Shown here one piece after another: positions 19,201-25,884 of a stretch of 64,000 bases of DNA (position 1 is the first letter of the stretch; each line of letters opens with the position of its first letter). The stretch is from Flavihumibacter cheonanensis. GTDB taxonomy: Bacteria; Bacteroidota; Bacteroidia; Chitinophagales; Chitinophagaceae. The DNA is taken from the NCBI RefSeq assembly GCF_022352215.1, contig NZ_JAKRWF010000001.1, positions 682,001 through 746,000 of the forward strand. Direction: 5' to 3'. The position numbers were made by a program, and so were the translations under genes. The notes below the pieces were generated by a model. It did no database searches and was not told the origin of the DNA. It saw only the letters and a program-made list of their open reading frames with translations.

Positions 19201-19365
19201 GAATTGCTGGGTGAAGAAAAGCTGAATCATTTTTTGAAAGAATTTCTGGAGCGATATAAGTATCCTCACCGGGCAACTACGCTGGATTTTTTGGAGTTAC
19301 TAAAAAGCAGGGTTCCTGCCACGATGCAGCAGCATATCTTGTCATTGTTTACAAGTATGGATTAA
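16201..19365 (+). CDS. ABC-2 type permease fused to an M1-family aminopeptidase domain
   Basis: A 1054-residue fusion. The first 580 residues hold about twelve membrane helices in two sets, interrupted by a linker, and look like an ABC-2 permease. The C-terminal 450 residues are extracytoplasmic and M1-peptidase-like: HELSHYWWGN puts the zinc ligands at His909 and His913 with catalytic Glu910, and the third ligand is probably the Glu in MLTES about 21 residues later. GFNATAYPGVIFMNEGM is the expected substrate-side segment before the motif. Such fusions are known in Bacteroidota with an unknown substrate; coupling of transport and peptide trimming is inference. Overlaps the ATPase gene by 4 bp. 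Confidence 0.85.
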   Translation: MRSVLLFDIHSSIRNYVSYLVLLLCAAMGLYAGSNFNISVGEGIYLNSPFSIGYITGFLSLAVIFIASIIGSQLLFKEWDARMDSLVFTTPLSKTAFLTGRALSYVLVVLFIFLSLYTGFVIGQSNRTGSEIQPGLYLVRYLYAFMVLVLPSLLFVCSFLLFVAMRSKRKLLLVISGLLVYVLYMVVLVYSNSPFMNATSPQSVAAQKLAALLDPFGLSAYYYAARDFSVNQRNQELVPLTGFFLLNRLLYSALAVVFIYFSYLSFSVTQGKKSRAGKSTAVHSENKPIGFSPVLTAQVKFKLPQQLKAIYSFVKLDLVYVFKSVVLPASGLLLVFAVGMEMIGEIEKGIRMPQRYASSGLLAGVINENFQVLGLFLITYFINDLYWRSAAFRFNLVEGSTGFAHTKVVAHAFSISALILFYSLLLIGEGLLFQLAYQYTIVDAGAYLGVLIFNSLPLVLLSCLLLLINFILPHKYIALGLSFLFALLLASPLALNLFKHPLALLLTGYSATWTDFSGYGGYLGTFLQKVMIGVGVVAILWMLVRVVISKKRRILLGILPIAILLAFAIPNYIEGYKNLDKQEQQQKAVNYEKGYRRFQELPQPTIQHVTTKIDLYPEKRCYQIEGTYLLRNTTSLEMPTVLVNFPDGLKLESAALSYGEELVSIQEEVQAIRLKKVIQPGDSAYLQFRLHYQWHPVNAHQPVNLIQENGSFMRISRYFPIIGYNAAIELEDSLERIQYGLGPATQLKKLEAPKDNGEDFIGLDMVVSTSAQEQVIGTGKLLKQWEQEGRNYFQFHAEKIPFRFALSSASYAVSKTVHSGIPIQVYHHPLHHENVAALISQTKKSLDYCLQYFGTYPFQQITYAEIPSFVQGFNATAYPGVIFMNEGMAFHSNLQAEPDNDVIMELAAHELSHYWWGNNQLSPDDREGASMLTESLAMYTEMMLYKQQYGAVKMKARLALHEQIYQAEKGYFKPAPLYKVSPGATHLAYSKGALVMVKLSELLGEEKLNHFLKEFLERYKYPHRATTLDFLELLKSRVPATMQQHILSLFTSMD

Positions 19366-19375
19366 AAAACCAACT

Positions 19376-19960
19376 ATGGAATTAGCAGCACAACTGAAAC
19401 AGGCTTTTGATCCTTATTTTTCTGCGTCCCAACAGGTATGGGAGCGGGTAGTAGAGCTGGGGGAATGGTATACCGCAAGTTCAGGAGAAATACTGAAGCG
19501 GCCCAACAGCTCCGAATATTACCTGAGTTTTATCATTCAGGGATCAGGTGGAGTATTTCTGACCAAGCGAAACAGTTTATTCTGTATTGATCTTTGTTAT
19601 GAGTATGAATTCTTTGGCGATTATATGTCGTTTTTATCTGGACAGCCTACTGAATTGGAAATTAAAACCTTTGAACAAACAGAATTGTTTCGGATATCCA
19701 AAAGCAGCTTTGAGCAATTGCAAAAAGCGAGTACCTATGGTGATAAATTCTTTCGATATGCTGCGGAATCATTGTTTATGCATAAACAACAGCAGCAGAT
19801 AGATTTGATCAGTAAAACCGCTGAAGAACGATATGAAAATCTAAAGAAAAAACAAGCTCAAATCCTGCAGCGAACACCTCAGAAATACATTGCCTGCTAT
19901 TTGGGCATCACACCTCAAAGCCTGAGCCGGATCAGAAAAAAAAGTATTATCCGGCACTAG
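19376..19960 (+). CDS. Crp/Fnr-type cyclic-nucleotide-binding-domain regulator
   Basis: A 194-residue protein with an N-terminal cyclic nucleotide-binding-like beta roll (ILKRPNSSEYYLSFIIQGSGGVFL; FFGDYMSFLSGQPTELEIKTFEQTELFRI) and a C-terminal winged helix ending QKYIACYLGITPQSLSRIRKK. This is the short Bacteroidota form whose ligand pocket usually lacks the canonical cAMP-phosphate arginine, so cAMP binding is doubtful. It begins 10 bp after the ABC permease/M1 gene and is probably the last gene of that operon. Its final 14 bases overlap the convergent esterase. Confidence 0.8.
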   Translation: MELAAQLKQAFDPYFSASQQVWERVVELGEWYTASSGEILKRPNSSEYYLSFIIQGSGGVFLTKRNSLFCIDLCYEYEFFGDYMSFLSGQPTELEIKTFEQTELFRISKSSFEQLQKASTYGDKFFRYAAESLFMHKQQQQIDLISKTAEERYENLKKKQAQILQRTPQKYIACYLGITPQSLSRIRKKSIIRH

Positions 19961-20843
19961 TGTTCAGTAAGGTAATAAGTTGATTTCTGGCCTGTTTTTC
20001 TTCCTTCATAACCGGTAGCAAAGGCCATATGTGCGGCATTCCTTTTCCAATAACCAGATAAAAATTTTCATTGGTTTCTTTTAATCGCTGAGCAAAAAGT
20101 TCCTGATCCGGATAGGTAATATCGAGTTCCCCTGCAAATAAATGCGTTTCAGGAAATCCTTTACAGGATCCGTAGAGCGGTGAGAGTCGAGGGTCACTGA
20201 GATCACCCGCAATTGAACAAAGTTGTTTGGCACTTTTTGCACCAGCAACAGAAAGCATAGGATCATGGGGTTCAATTGCTGCAATAGCAGGATTGCTAAA
20301 ACTGGCATCCAGTACTGGTGATAGCAGAATGAGCTTTGATGGAAGCGGTTGCTTCTTTTTGATAAGTCGCTGTACCAATGCAATAACCAGGGTACCACCA
20401 ACTGAATCCCCCAACAATACTATATTTTCAGGCGCATAGTGAGATAACGCAAAGGCATACACTTCGTCCAGGTTTTCTGAAATAAGATTAATCCGGTGCT
20501 CAGGAGCTTTGGGATAATTGCAGAGCCAGCTGGAGAAAGTGGTTTTATCTACCAGTGTTTCCAAAAAATCCCAGTGGTGCCGCCCCGGACCAGCAACAAA
20601 AGCTCCCCCATGAACATAGAGGAGCAATCGTTCCGGTCGGCTGGTTTTTCTGATAACTGTTATGGAGCTTTCGTTTATTTTAAATGTCGTGGTTTCAAAT
20701 TTTCTAAGCAAACCATTGGTAGGCCGATGCACATCGTTTTCTCTTATTTTCCTGAAGTTGATCGGACTTTCACTGAATTGCTTTTTGATTCCCTTGATTT
20801 TGAGCATGCCCAAAAACAGGTAAAAGGATAAACTTCGACTCAT
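19947..20843 (-). CDS. alpha/beta hydrolase, acetyl-esterase/HSL-like
   Basis: A 298-residue esterase of the hormone-sensitive-lipase group. The oxyanion motif is HGGAF (LLYVHGGAFVAG), the nucleophile elbow GDSVGGTL, and acid and histidine candidates are in FAGELDITYPDQE and KGMPHIWPLL, in the correct order. The N-terminus may be a membrane anchor (LSFYLFLGMLKI). Its first bases overlap the stop of the upstream gene 20840-21433, so 22227 to 19947 reads as one minus-strand operon of three genes. Substrate unknown, expected to be short acyl esters. Confidence 0.85.
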   Translation of the reverse strand: MSRSLSFYLFLGMLKIKGIKKQFSESPINFRKIRENDVHRPTNGLLRKFETTTFKINESSITVIRKTSRPERLLLYVHGGAFVAGPGRHHWDFLETLVDKTTFSSWLCNYPKAPEHRINLISENLDEVYAFALSHYAPENIVLLGDSVGGTLVIALVQRLIKKKQPLPSKLILLSPVLDASFSNPAIAAIEPHDPMLSVAGAKSAKQLCSIAGDLSDPRLSPLYGSCKGFPETHLFAGELDITYPDQELFAQRLKETNENFYLVIGKGMPHIWPLLPVMKEEKQARNQLITLLNTSAG

Positions 20844-21433
20844 CTTAAAACAACCTCCATTATTTCGTTTTCATCTTTCACCTCAATGAACTTCTCCAGG
20901 CGGTGGTTTTTGGATACGCTGTATCGTTCTTTCTGATAAAAGCGGGTGCCATAGGAATTGGTACCTACTTCTACATCCTGGGAATAGCGTTGAGTGGTGG
21001 TCATAAAGGCCTGAAGAAAATATTTGCCTGGTTTCATTTTTTCAAAAACAAAACGTCCATAGTTATCGGAAGTAGTTTCCAGCCGATACCGGAAGGCTTC
21101 ATCTGAAATATATACACGGGTCCGCTTGTCTTCTTTTTTCTCTCGTAATTCATACCATTCCATAAAATAGGGAGTAACCGGATACAAGGTAATCTTGACA
21201 CCCGCACCATAGGTCTTACCACCTCCAATAGTCATTTTATCTGTTTTTTTAAAAATGATTCCTTTAATGGTACTTGTTCCGTAGGTTAGCATTTTCTTGG
21301 CTGCTAACGAATCAAAAGCCTGTTGCGGATACAGGTTTTGGATTTCATTTTTGGAGGCACGCTTGTCTGCACTTTTAACCGGACTGCAGGCTGCCGCTAA
21401 CAAAATAAGGGCAGGATAAAACAGTGATTTCAT
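20840..21433 (-). CDS. lipoprotein with carboxypeptidase-regulatory-like fold
   Basis: A 197-residue predicted lipoprotein: MKSLFYPALILLAAACSPV has a lipobox with Cys16. The middle part, TIGGGKTYGAGVKITLYPVTPYF and YGRFVFEKMKPGKYFLQA, looks like a single carboxypeptidase-regulatory-like beta sandwich (growth of Y-G-R-F-x-F-E and P-G-K-Y is typical). It starts in the stop of the upstream gene (ATGA overlap) and its end overlaps the esterase start by 4 bp. No catalytic residues are apparent, so it is probably a structural or binding surface protein. Confidence 0.6.
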   Translation of the reverse strand: MKSLFYPALILLAAACSPVKSADKRASKNEIQNLYPQQAFDSLAAKKMLTYGTSTIKGIIFKKTDKMTIGGGKTYGAGVKITLYPVTPYFMEWYELREKKEDKRTRVYISDEAFRYRLETTSDNYGRFVFEKMKPGKYFLQAFMTTTQRYSQDVEVGTNSYGTRFYQKERYSVSKNHRLEKFIEVKDENEIMEVVLR

Positions 21434-22227
21434 AATGATGCCGTAGCTATTTTTATTTTGTATCGATAAAACTGATTATTAATAACCTGTTCGAGTTTCA
21501 GCACTTCTTTGGTTTTTTTGCTGATCCAGAAAGTTTCTTTGTTTCCTTTTGTTTCATGAACCAGTAACCAGCAATCTATTTTTTGTTGGTCATATCCTTC
21601 CAGTTGAGCCGATCCCGTAACTGCATACACTACCTGTTGCAGACCTGTTCGGGTGGCTGGATCATAAAAGGGGATTCTGAATACAGCATCTTTTTTAAAC
21701 GGTAATGTGGAGAATACTTCCAGGTCGAGATGCCAGTTGAAATTTGTTTGGTTACGGCTATTCGTAAATCCCTGCCACATTTCCTTAAATCGTTGTGCGG
21801 TATCCTGATCAGAAAGTTCACGATCATTAACTATTAATTTACCGGCTGGAAAATCAACTTTTGTAGTGCCTGCATTGATCCATTGACTGCCTGATTTCCA
21901 CCAGAATTCATGGGTGACAGGTGCAAAGGTTTTGGCATCACAAACAGAATGGGTTGTATGAACGATTGTATCTTCAGCAACCCAGCGCTGGTCGATTACC
22001 AGTTGATTGTTTCCATTGGTGTTTTGAAGTTGGATGGTTCTGGTCCAGAATTGGGGTTTGGAAATCGGTTTATCTTTACCCATTTTGAAATAGACGAGAT
22101 ACTGGTTAGTTCCTTGTTTCAGGACAGCAGTTGAAATATGCTTAGAAGTGATGTCCAGAGTATCCCCTGGATTAGCAAATGATGACAGGTGTAATAACAG
22201 TGCAAAAGCAAGAACTGAAAAGCGCAT
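21430..22227 (-). CDS. exported protein of unknown function
   Basis: A 265-residue protein with signal peptide MRFSVLAFALLLHLSSFA. The mature part is beta-rich (QYLVYFKMGKDKPISKPQFWTRTIQLQ; QVVYAVTGSAQLEGYDQQKIDCWLLVHE; ETFWISKKTKEVLKLEQV) and ends in short strands typical of a lipocalin-like or LolA/outer-membrane-associated fold, but I do not recognise a family. First gene of the three-gene minus-strand operon that ends with the esterase; divergent from the ankyrin gene across a palindrome at 22286. Confidence 0.6.
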   Translation of the reverse strand: MRFSVLAFALLLHLSSFANPGDTLDITSKHISTAVLKQGTNQYLVYFKMGKDKPISKPQFWTRTIQLQNTNGNNQLVIDQRWVAEDTIVHTTHSVCDAKTFAPVTHEFWWKSGSQWINAGTTKVDFPAGKLIVNDRELSDQDTAQRFKEMWQGFTNSRNQTNFNWHLDLEVFSTLPFKKDAVFRIPFYDPATRTGLQQVVYAVTGSAQLEGYDQQKIDCWLLVHETKGNKETFWISKKTKEVLKLEQVINNQFYRYKIKIATASL

Positions 22228-22285
22228 ACCTAATTTTTAGGAAAGGTAAAATCGCACCAATTTCTATTTCTTACCTTATGGTAAT

Positions 22286-22311
22286 TTATCAAGAAATTTA
22301 GTTCTTGATAA
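22286..22311. promoter_or_regulatory. perfect inverted repeat over a promoter-like element
   Basis: TTATCAAGAA (22286-22295), a 6-base loop, and TTCTTGATAA (22302-22311). The right arm runs into TAAGTTTG (22309-22316), a TAnnTTTG -7 element for the ankyrin gene at 22356; no exact TTG -33 is present. A palindrome in the spacer and at -7 fits a repressor operator. The same half-site, TTCTTGAT, forms another palindrome at 27055. Confidence 0.5.
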
Positions 22312-22355
22312 GTTTGGGTTTGTCTGTATGATGTAATTTTCATCAAAGAATTCAA

Positions 22356-22916
22356 ATGAAATATCTGGTACTAATCAGTTTTTTTATTAGTAGTACGGTT
22401 TGTGCACAACTAAAGGATAGTGCGAATCAGTTGTTGCTCGCAGCAGCCCTTCATGGCAATGTACAGGATATCAAAAAGGCAGTTCAGCTGGGTGCCGATA
22501 TCAATGCAAAAAATGAACAGGGAGCCACTGCCCTGAATATGGTTTGTAAATTGAGTTATGAATTTCTGGTTCCTTATCTGATTGAAAAAGGAGCAACGGT
22601 TAATAGTCCGAATAACGATCATATATATCCCTTGCATTATGCTGTTGAATATGATAATGTTGCTATTGTTAAGGCGCTTTTGAATAACGGGGCAGACATC
22701 AACGTATTGGATGGTATACAGGAGACACCCTTGCACTGGGCAGGCTGGACTGGTAATATCCGGGCTGCAAAATTACTGCTGAAACAGGGAGCCAATCCCT
22801 ACAAAGGGAATAATAGTGGAGTTACTCCCATTGATTTAACCATCCGGCAGGAGCATAAAAAATTGCAGCGTTTATTTCAGAAAAGAAAGTACGGGCATTT
22901 TAAACCATCTAACTAA
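22356..22916 (+). CDS. exported ankyrin-repeat protein
   Basis: A 186-residue protein with signal peptide MKYLVLISFFISSTVCAQ followed by about five ankyrin repeats: LLLAAALHGNVQDIKKAVQLGADINAKN, GATALNMVC..., IYPLHYAVEYDNVAIVKALLNNGADINVLD, ETPLHWAGWTGNIRAAKLLLKQGANPYKG and a terminal VTPIDLTIRQEHKKL. It is nearly all ankyrin, so it is probably a binding protein in the periplasm. It may be controlled through the palindrome at 22286. The last 8 bases overlap the convergent gene 22909-24327. Confidence 0.85.
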   Translation: MKYLVLISFFISSTVCAQLKDSANQLLLAAALHGNVQDIKKAVQLGADINAKNEQGATALNMVCKLSYEFLVPYLIEKGATVNSPNNDHIYPLHYAVEYDNVAIVKALLNNGADINVLDGIQETPLHWAGWTGNIRAAKLLLKQGANPYKGNNSGVTPIDLTIRQEHKKLQRLFQKRKYGHFKPSN

Positions 22917-24327
22917 TATTTTCAGTTCTTAGATTCAACCACCACTGTAACAGTTCTTCGAGTGAAAGAAGGGATCTTTTGTATTCAATATTTTGCTCTG
23001 GTTTATCAGACCAATAGGTAGATTCCTGCAGCATTTCTTCTGGTGTTTTTGCATAGATTGCTGTCACGATTCGCTTTCTGTTATAGGCTTCCATCATTAA
23101 AGGTGTAAATCGTTCACGGTCCATTGCAAGTCCGTATTCCAATAAATTGGGAAGTAGGTTTTCTGTACCTCTTTGAGGTTTGGAATCCAGGATAAATCGT
23201 ATGGTTCGCTCAAAAATATTAAGTATTTCAGGCTTCTTATCAGGTTCATGGGTACTGGTTAATATAAGCCCTTCGGCAAGCGATATGGCTGACCACTCGT
23301 GAGCGTAGTTTTCCTTTAAAGCATTTTCCATGATGCTGAGTTCCTTTCGACCCAGTTTCCAGCTTACCAGGTAGGCCATTTCCAGCAAAAAATCTCCCAT
23401 CCAGAACTCAATTAAGTCGGCAGGCTTGCGAAGGAAGCTTAACCATTCCTCTATATCTCCTGGCTGTTCCAGTTCTGCCAGTAAAAGAAATCCCGCAAGA
23501 GCCAAATCCGGTTGTATGGATTCCGGAATAAACTCACGATAATAAAAGTCGTTAAAATAGATTTCACGAATAGCTGAACGCAAATCAGGAACTAAACTTT
23601 CACGCGGCAACTCTAGTAATTGGAGCAGAGCAGGTATATCTTCCGGAAATAATTCCCGTTGCAAAATAGATAGTTCCGGGTGTCGGAAGGATGGCAGTTT
23701 GTAATACTGAGTACCTGCAACTTTTTTATAAAGGAGTTGCAGCATCTCGTGTGTAGGAGCATCATATTCTTCCGGCTCAATATAATCGTCTAGTAGTTCA
23801 ATGAGCTCTTCGTATTCCTGGAATTCTTTCGGCATGGTCTCCAATACCTGAATAATTTTTTGGAATTGATCAAACCCCAGATGAAATTCACTGTTAACAA
23901 ACAGCCACTCTGCAACTAATTGTTCATATGGCAACCATTCTTCCAGGGCAACTGATAGTCTGTGAGGGAATTGTTGCTCAAAGGGTAGGGAGAAATCTGC
24001 CAAAACTTCCATCATATCAAATTCTTCCAGCTCCAGTAAAATTTCACCAAGGGAAGTGAGAACTATTGGGTCACGGGGATAAGATTCTTTTAACGGTAGT
24101 AAAAGATCAAGAGCCTGCCTGGATTTCCCCTGGTAATGGTAGACTCTTGCCAACGTACAGGAAGGTTCAGGAAAACCTGGATAGTCGCTCCTTAGTAATT
24201 TCAGCTTATGTACTACTGGTTGATTACTGTTTAATACTTGTTCTTCCAGCGTATCCAATTGTAGCTTTAGGCTGACAGGCAGTAGAGGAGATCGATCTGT
24301 AGCGAAATAGTCGGTAATGATTTTCAT
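22909..24327 (-). CDS. TPR-like protein of unknown function
   Basis: A 472-residue soluble protein without a signal peptide. Residues 40-120 form TPR-type helical pairs (FPEPSCTLARVYHYQGKSRQALDLLLPLKESYPRDPIVLTSLGEILLELEEF). The remaining sequence is helical and acidic (LEEFDMMEVLADF; YEELIELLDDYIEPEEYDAP) with no enzyme motif I recognise. It is first in a minus-strand group with the gene at 24357 on its 5' side, 29 bp away. A scaffold role is likely by architecture only. Confidence 0.55.
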   Translation of the reverse strand: MKIITDYFATDRSPLLPVSLKLQLDTLEEQVLNSNQPVVHKLKLLRSDYPGFPEPSCTLARVYHYQGKSRQALDLLLPLKESYPRDPIVLTSLGEILLELEEFDMMEVLADFSLPFEQQFPHRLSVALEEWLPYEQLVAEWLFVNSEFHLGFDQFQKIIQVLETMPKEFQEYEELIELLDDYIEPEEYDAPTHEMLQLLYKKVAGTQYYKLPSFRHPELSILQRELFPEDIPALLQLLELPRESLVPDLRSAIREIYFNDFYYREFIPESIQPDLALAGFLLLAELEQPGDIEEWLSFLRKPADLIEFWMGDFLLEMAYLVSWKLGRKELSIMENALKENYAHEWSAISLAEGLILTSTHEPDKKPEILNIFERTIRFILDSKPQRGTENLLPNLLEYGLAMDRERFTPLMMEAYNRKRIVTAIYAKTPEEMLQESTYWSDKPEQNIEYKRSLLSLEELLQWWLNLRTENIS

Positions 24328-24356
24328 GGTTGATTAACTGGCCAGGTTGTAAAATC

Positions 24357-24899
24357 TTACCGTAAAGGTGAAGCTTTTTTCATCAGTTCCCTCTGCTCTT
24401 CCGAATAATATTTAATTAAGTCGGGATTGAACCAGTCTTCAATGGATTCAATTTCTTTATACTTAAAGGCAACTAAAAATTCTAGTTCATATGTATCATC
24501 AAAGCCTTTACTTAAACGACCTATTTTTGTATTTGCCAGGACAAGATCATTTTTATTAACATAACATTCTTCCAAATCAGAATAGATTAAATAATAGTCC
24601 CCGTATTTAATAATAACTGCTTTTATATCTCCTATTGTAAAAACTGCTGCTACTTTTCCGTCTGCAACGCTGTATACTTCAGATGGTTGGTTAGAGATAA
24701 ATATAATCGAATTGGAAAAAGAACAAGATATCGTAAGTCCTTTATCACCATTATTAGGAAGTGAAATTTTATTTAAATTATCTATCGGCATCCTCCATTT
24801 ACCCTTACTAAGTTCAAATGTTTTATTGGAGTCCAATTGTGCATGAACGCAATCGGTAAGAAAGCAACCTAATAAAATTATGAAGATGCGAATGATCAT
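24357..24899 (-). CDS. exported M23-peptidase-like (LytM fold) protein without zinc ligands
   Basis: A 180-residue protein with signal peptide MIIRIFIILLGCFLTDCVHAQ. The segment EVYSVADGKVAAVFTIGDIKAVIIKYGDYYLIYS followed by VNKNDLVLANTKIGRL has the layout of an M23/LytM domain (peptidase beta core, then the biotinyl-lipoyl-like KxGDxVxxGxxIG turn). The expected HxxxD and HxH metal-binding residues are not seen at the usual places, where Y-G-D-Y-Y-L-I-Y appears, so catalysis is doubtful. Inactive LytM domains usually regulate cell-wall amidases. The 5' neighbour at 24915 is a short unknown lipoprotein. Confidence 0.55.
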   Translation of the reverse strand: MIIRIFIILLGCFLTDCVHAQLDSNKTFELSKGKWRMPIDNLNKISLPNNGDKGLTISCSFSNSIIFISNQPSEVYSVADGKVAAVFTIGDIKAVIIKYGDYYLIYSDLEECYVNKNDLVLANTKIGRLSKGFDDTYELEFLVAFKYKEIESIEDWFNPDLIKYYSEEQRELMKKASPLR

Positions 24900-24914
24900 T
24901 TGATTTTTTGAATA

Positions 24915-25538
24915 TTATGGATAAAGTTCAAAATAATCATTTCCCGGTCTAACGAGTATTATTTTATTTATGTTGCTATTATTGTCTAAAAAGTTGCTGG
25001 ATGCTATCGATTTTTTTATATCCTTTTTTAGTGAATCGATAATTTGATTCATGGGCATCTTTTGGTACTCTTGAAGTTGAATATTGGGCTGGCTTGAAAT
25101 CGGCATGTTTTTCATTTTGTTCACTAATTCATTTAGATCATTTGAATGGATACTAAAGTAACCTAATGTTAAGTAAAAATTTGTTGGGGTTTCTGCAACA
25201 CGGAAGACAATAATTTTTTCTGATGTATCAAATGGGTTAACTGGTTTTATGTTAGTTAGCCATTGATTCAATGTTGGATAGGTTGAATCGGGAGGTAGTG
25301 GAGGAGGTGGTTCTTCATATTGATGTGTGCTAGAAATAGGTTCTAGAACAGTATGACTATTTGTATCATTGTTGTTGCATGATAATAGCAGTGAGATTAG
25401 AAAAAAAATCTTATTAGATCGTAAAATATTTTTTTTTAAATAGTTGATCGACCACTCTGTAATGGGAGGTTGATCAATTACCTGAGTATAGGATGAGGTA
25501 ACCATGAGGTTTCTATGAGGTTTCCATGAGGTTTCCAT
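24915..25538 (-). CDS. putative lipoprotein of unknown function, start uncertain
   Basis: A protein of at most 207 residues. The clear part begins at a lipoprotein-type signal RSNKIFFLISLLLSCNNND (lipobox L-L-S-C) followed by a proline-rich linker (EEPPPPLPP) and a globular domain ending GNDYFELYP. The frame is open to ATG 25538 and ATG 25505, both inside the 11-bp repeat array 25489-25554; no ATG, GTG or TTG start lies between that array and the signal, and a run of nine T (25429-25437 on the plus strand) lies just before it. Either translation starts inside the repeats, at a rare codon such as ATT, or the A9 tract is frameshifted. Function unknown. Confidence 0.5.
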   Translation of the reverse strand: METSWKPHRNLMVTSSYTQVIDQPPITEWSINYLKKNILRSNKIFFLISLLLSCNNNDTNSHTVLEPISSTHQYEEPPPPLPPDSTYPTLNQWLTNIKPVNPFDTSEKIIVFRVAETPTNFYLTLGYFSIHSNDLNELVNKMKNMPISSQPNIQLQEYQKMPMNQIIDSLKKDIKKSIASSNFLDNNSNINKIILVRPGNDYFELYP

Positions 25539-25554
25539 GAGGTAACAATAAGGT
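25489..25554 (-). repeat. six tandem 11-bp units, minus-strand consensus ACCTCATGGAA
   Basis: Read on the minus strand, units are ACCTTATTGTT, ACCTCATGGAA twice, ACCTCATAGAA, ACCTCATGGTT and ACCTCATCCTA, each exactly 11 bases. They lead into the lipoprotein gene at 24915. The 11-bp period puts every unit on the same face of DNA. Confidence 0.85.
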
Positions 25555-25656
25555 AAGAAAAATGCAATCTAAACTTATCATGAACCAAAACCCTAGCTTT
25601 GTATAGTTATAGCACTATTAAAAATCCATACTGTATAGTTATTTTAGGATCCGACA

Positions 25657-25754
25657 ACCGTCCAAGTACCGTTAGTTGACCGTTCTGGCACCGTTATTTG
25701 ACCGTCAGTGAACCGTTAGTAAACCGTTCTGGAATCGTTCCCAACCGTTCATCT
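25657..25754 (+). repeat. nine tandem 11-bp units beginning ACCGTT
   Basis: Units start at 25657, 25668, 25679, 25690, 25701, 25712, 25723, 25734 and 25744; all are 11 bases except the eighth (10). The first six bases are ACCGTT or ACCGTC/ATCGTT; the last five vary (AGTTG, CTGGC, ATTTG, AGTAA, CTGGA and others). The strand reads toward the gene at 25885. The rest of the 346-base gap 25539-25884 holds an 11-base direct repeat TGTATAGTTAT (25600 and 25632) and AT-rich sequence. Conserved cores with variable tails look like protein-binding half-sites, not a coding or CRISPR repeat. Confidence 0.85.
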
Positions 25755-25884
25755 GAAAATTAGAACTAGAACACAAATCTGATTTGCTACCGTGATTTTA
25801 CTATTTTTTTCTGAAAATGAAAAGAAAATTTCATTTGAGAAACAAGCTTTGGAAGGTAGAAGGAAATGACATAAGTTTCAGCTG

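Noticed and set aside
25657-25754. CRISPR-like array
   Set aside because: The units are only 11 bases with 6-base cores; there are no 28-37 base repeats or unique spacers, and no cas gene nearby.
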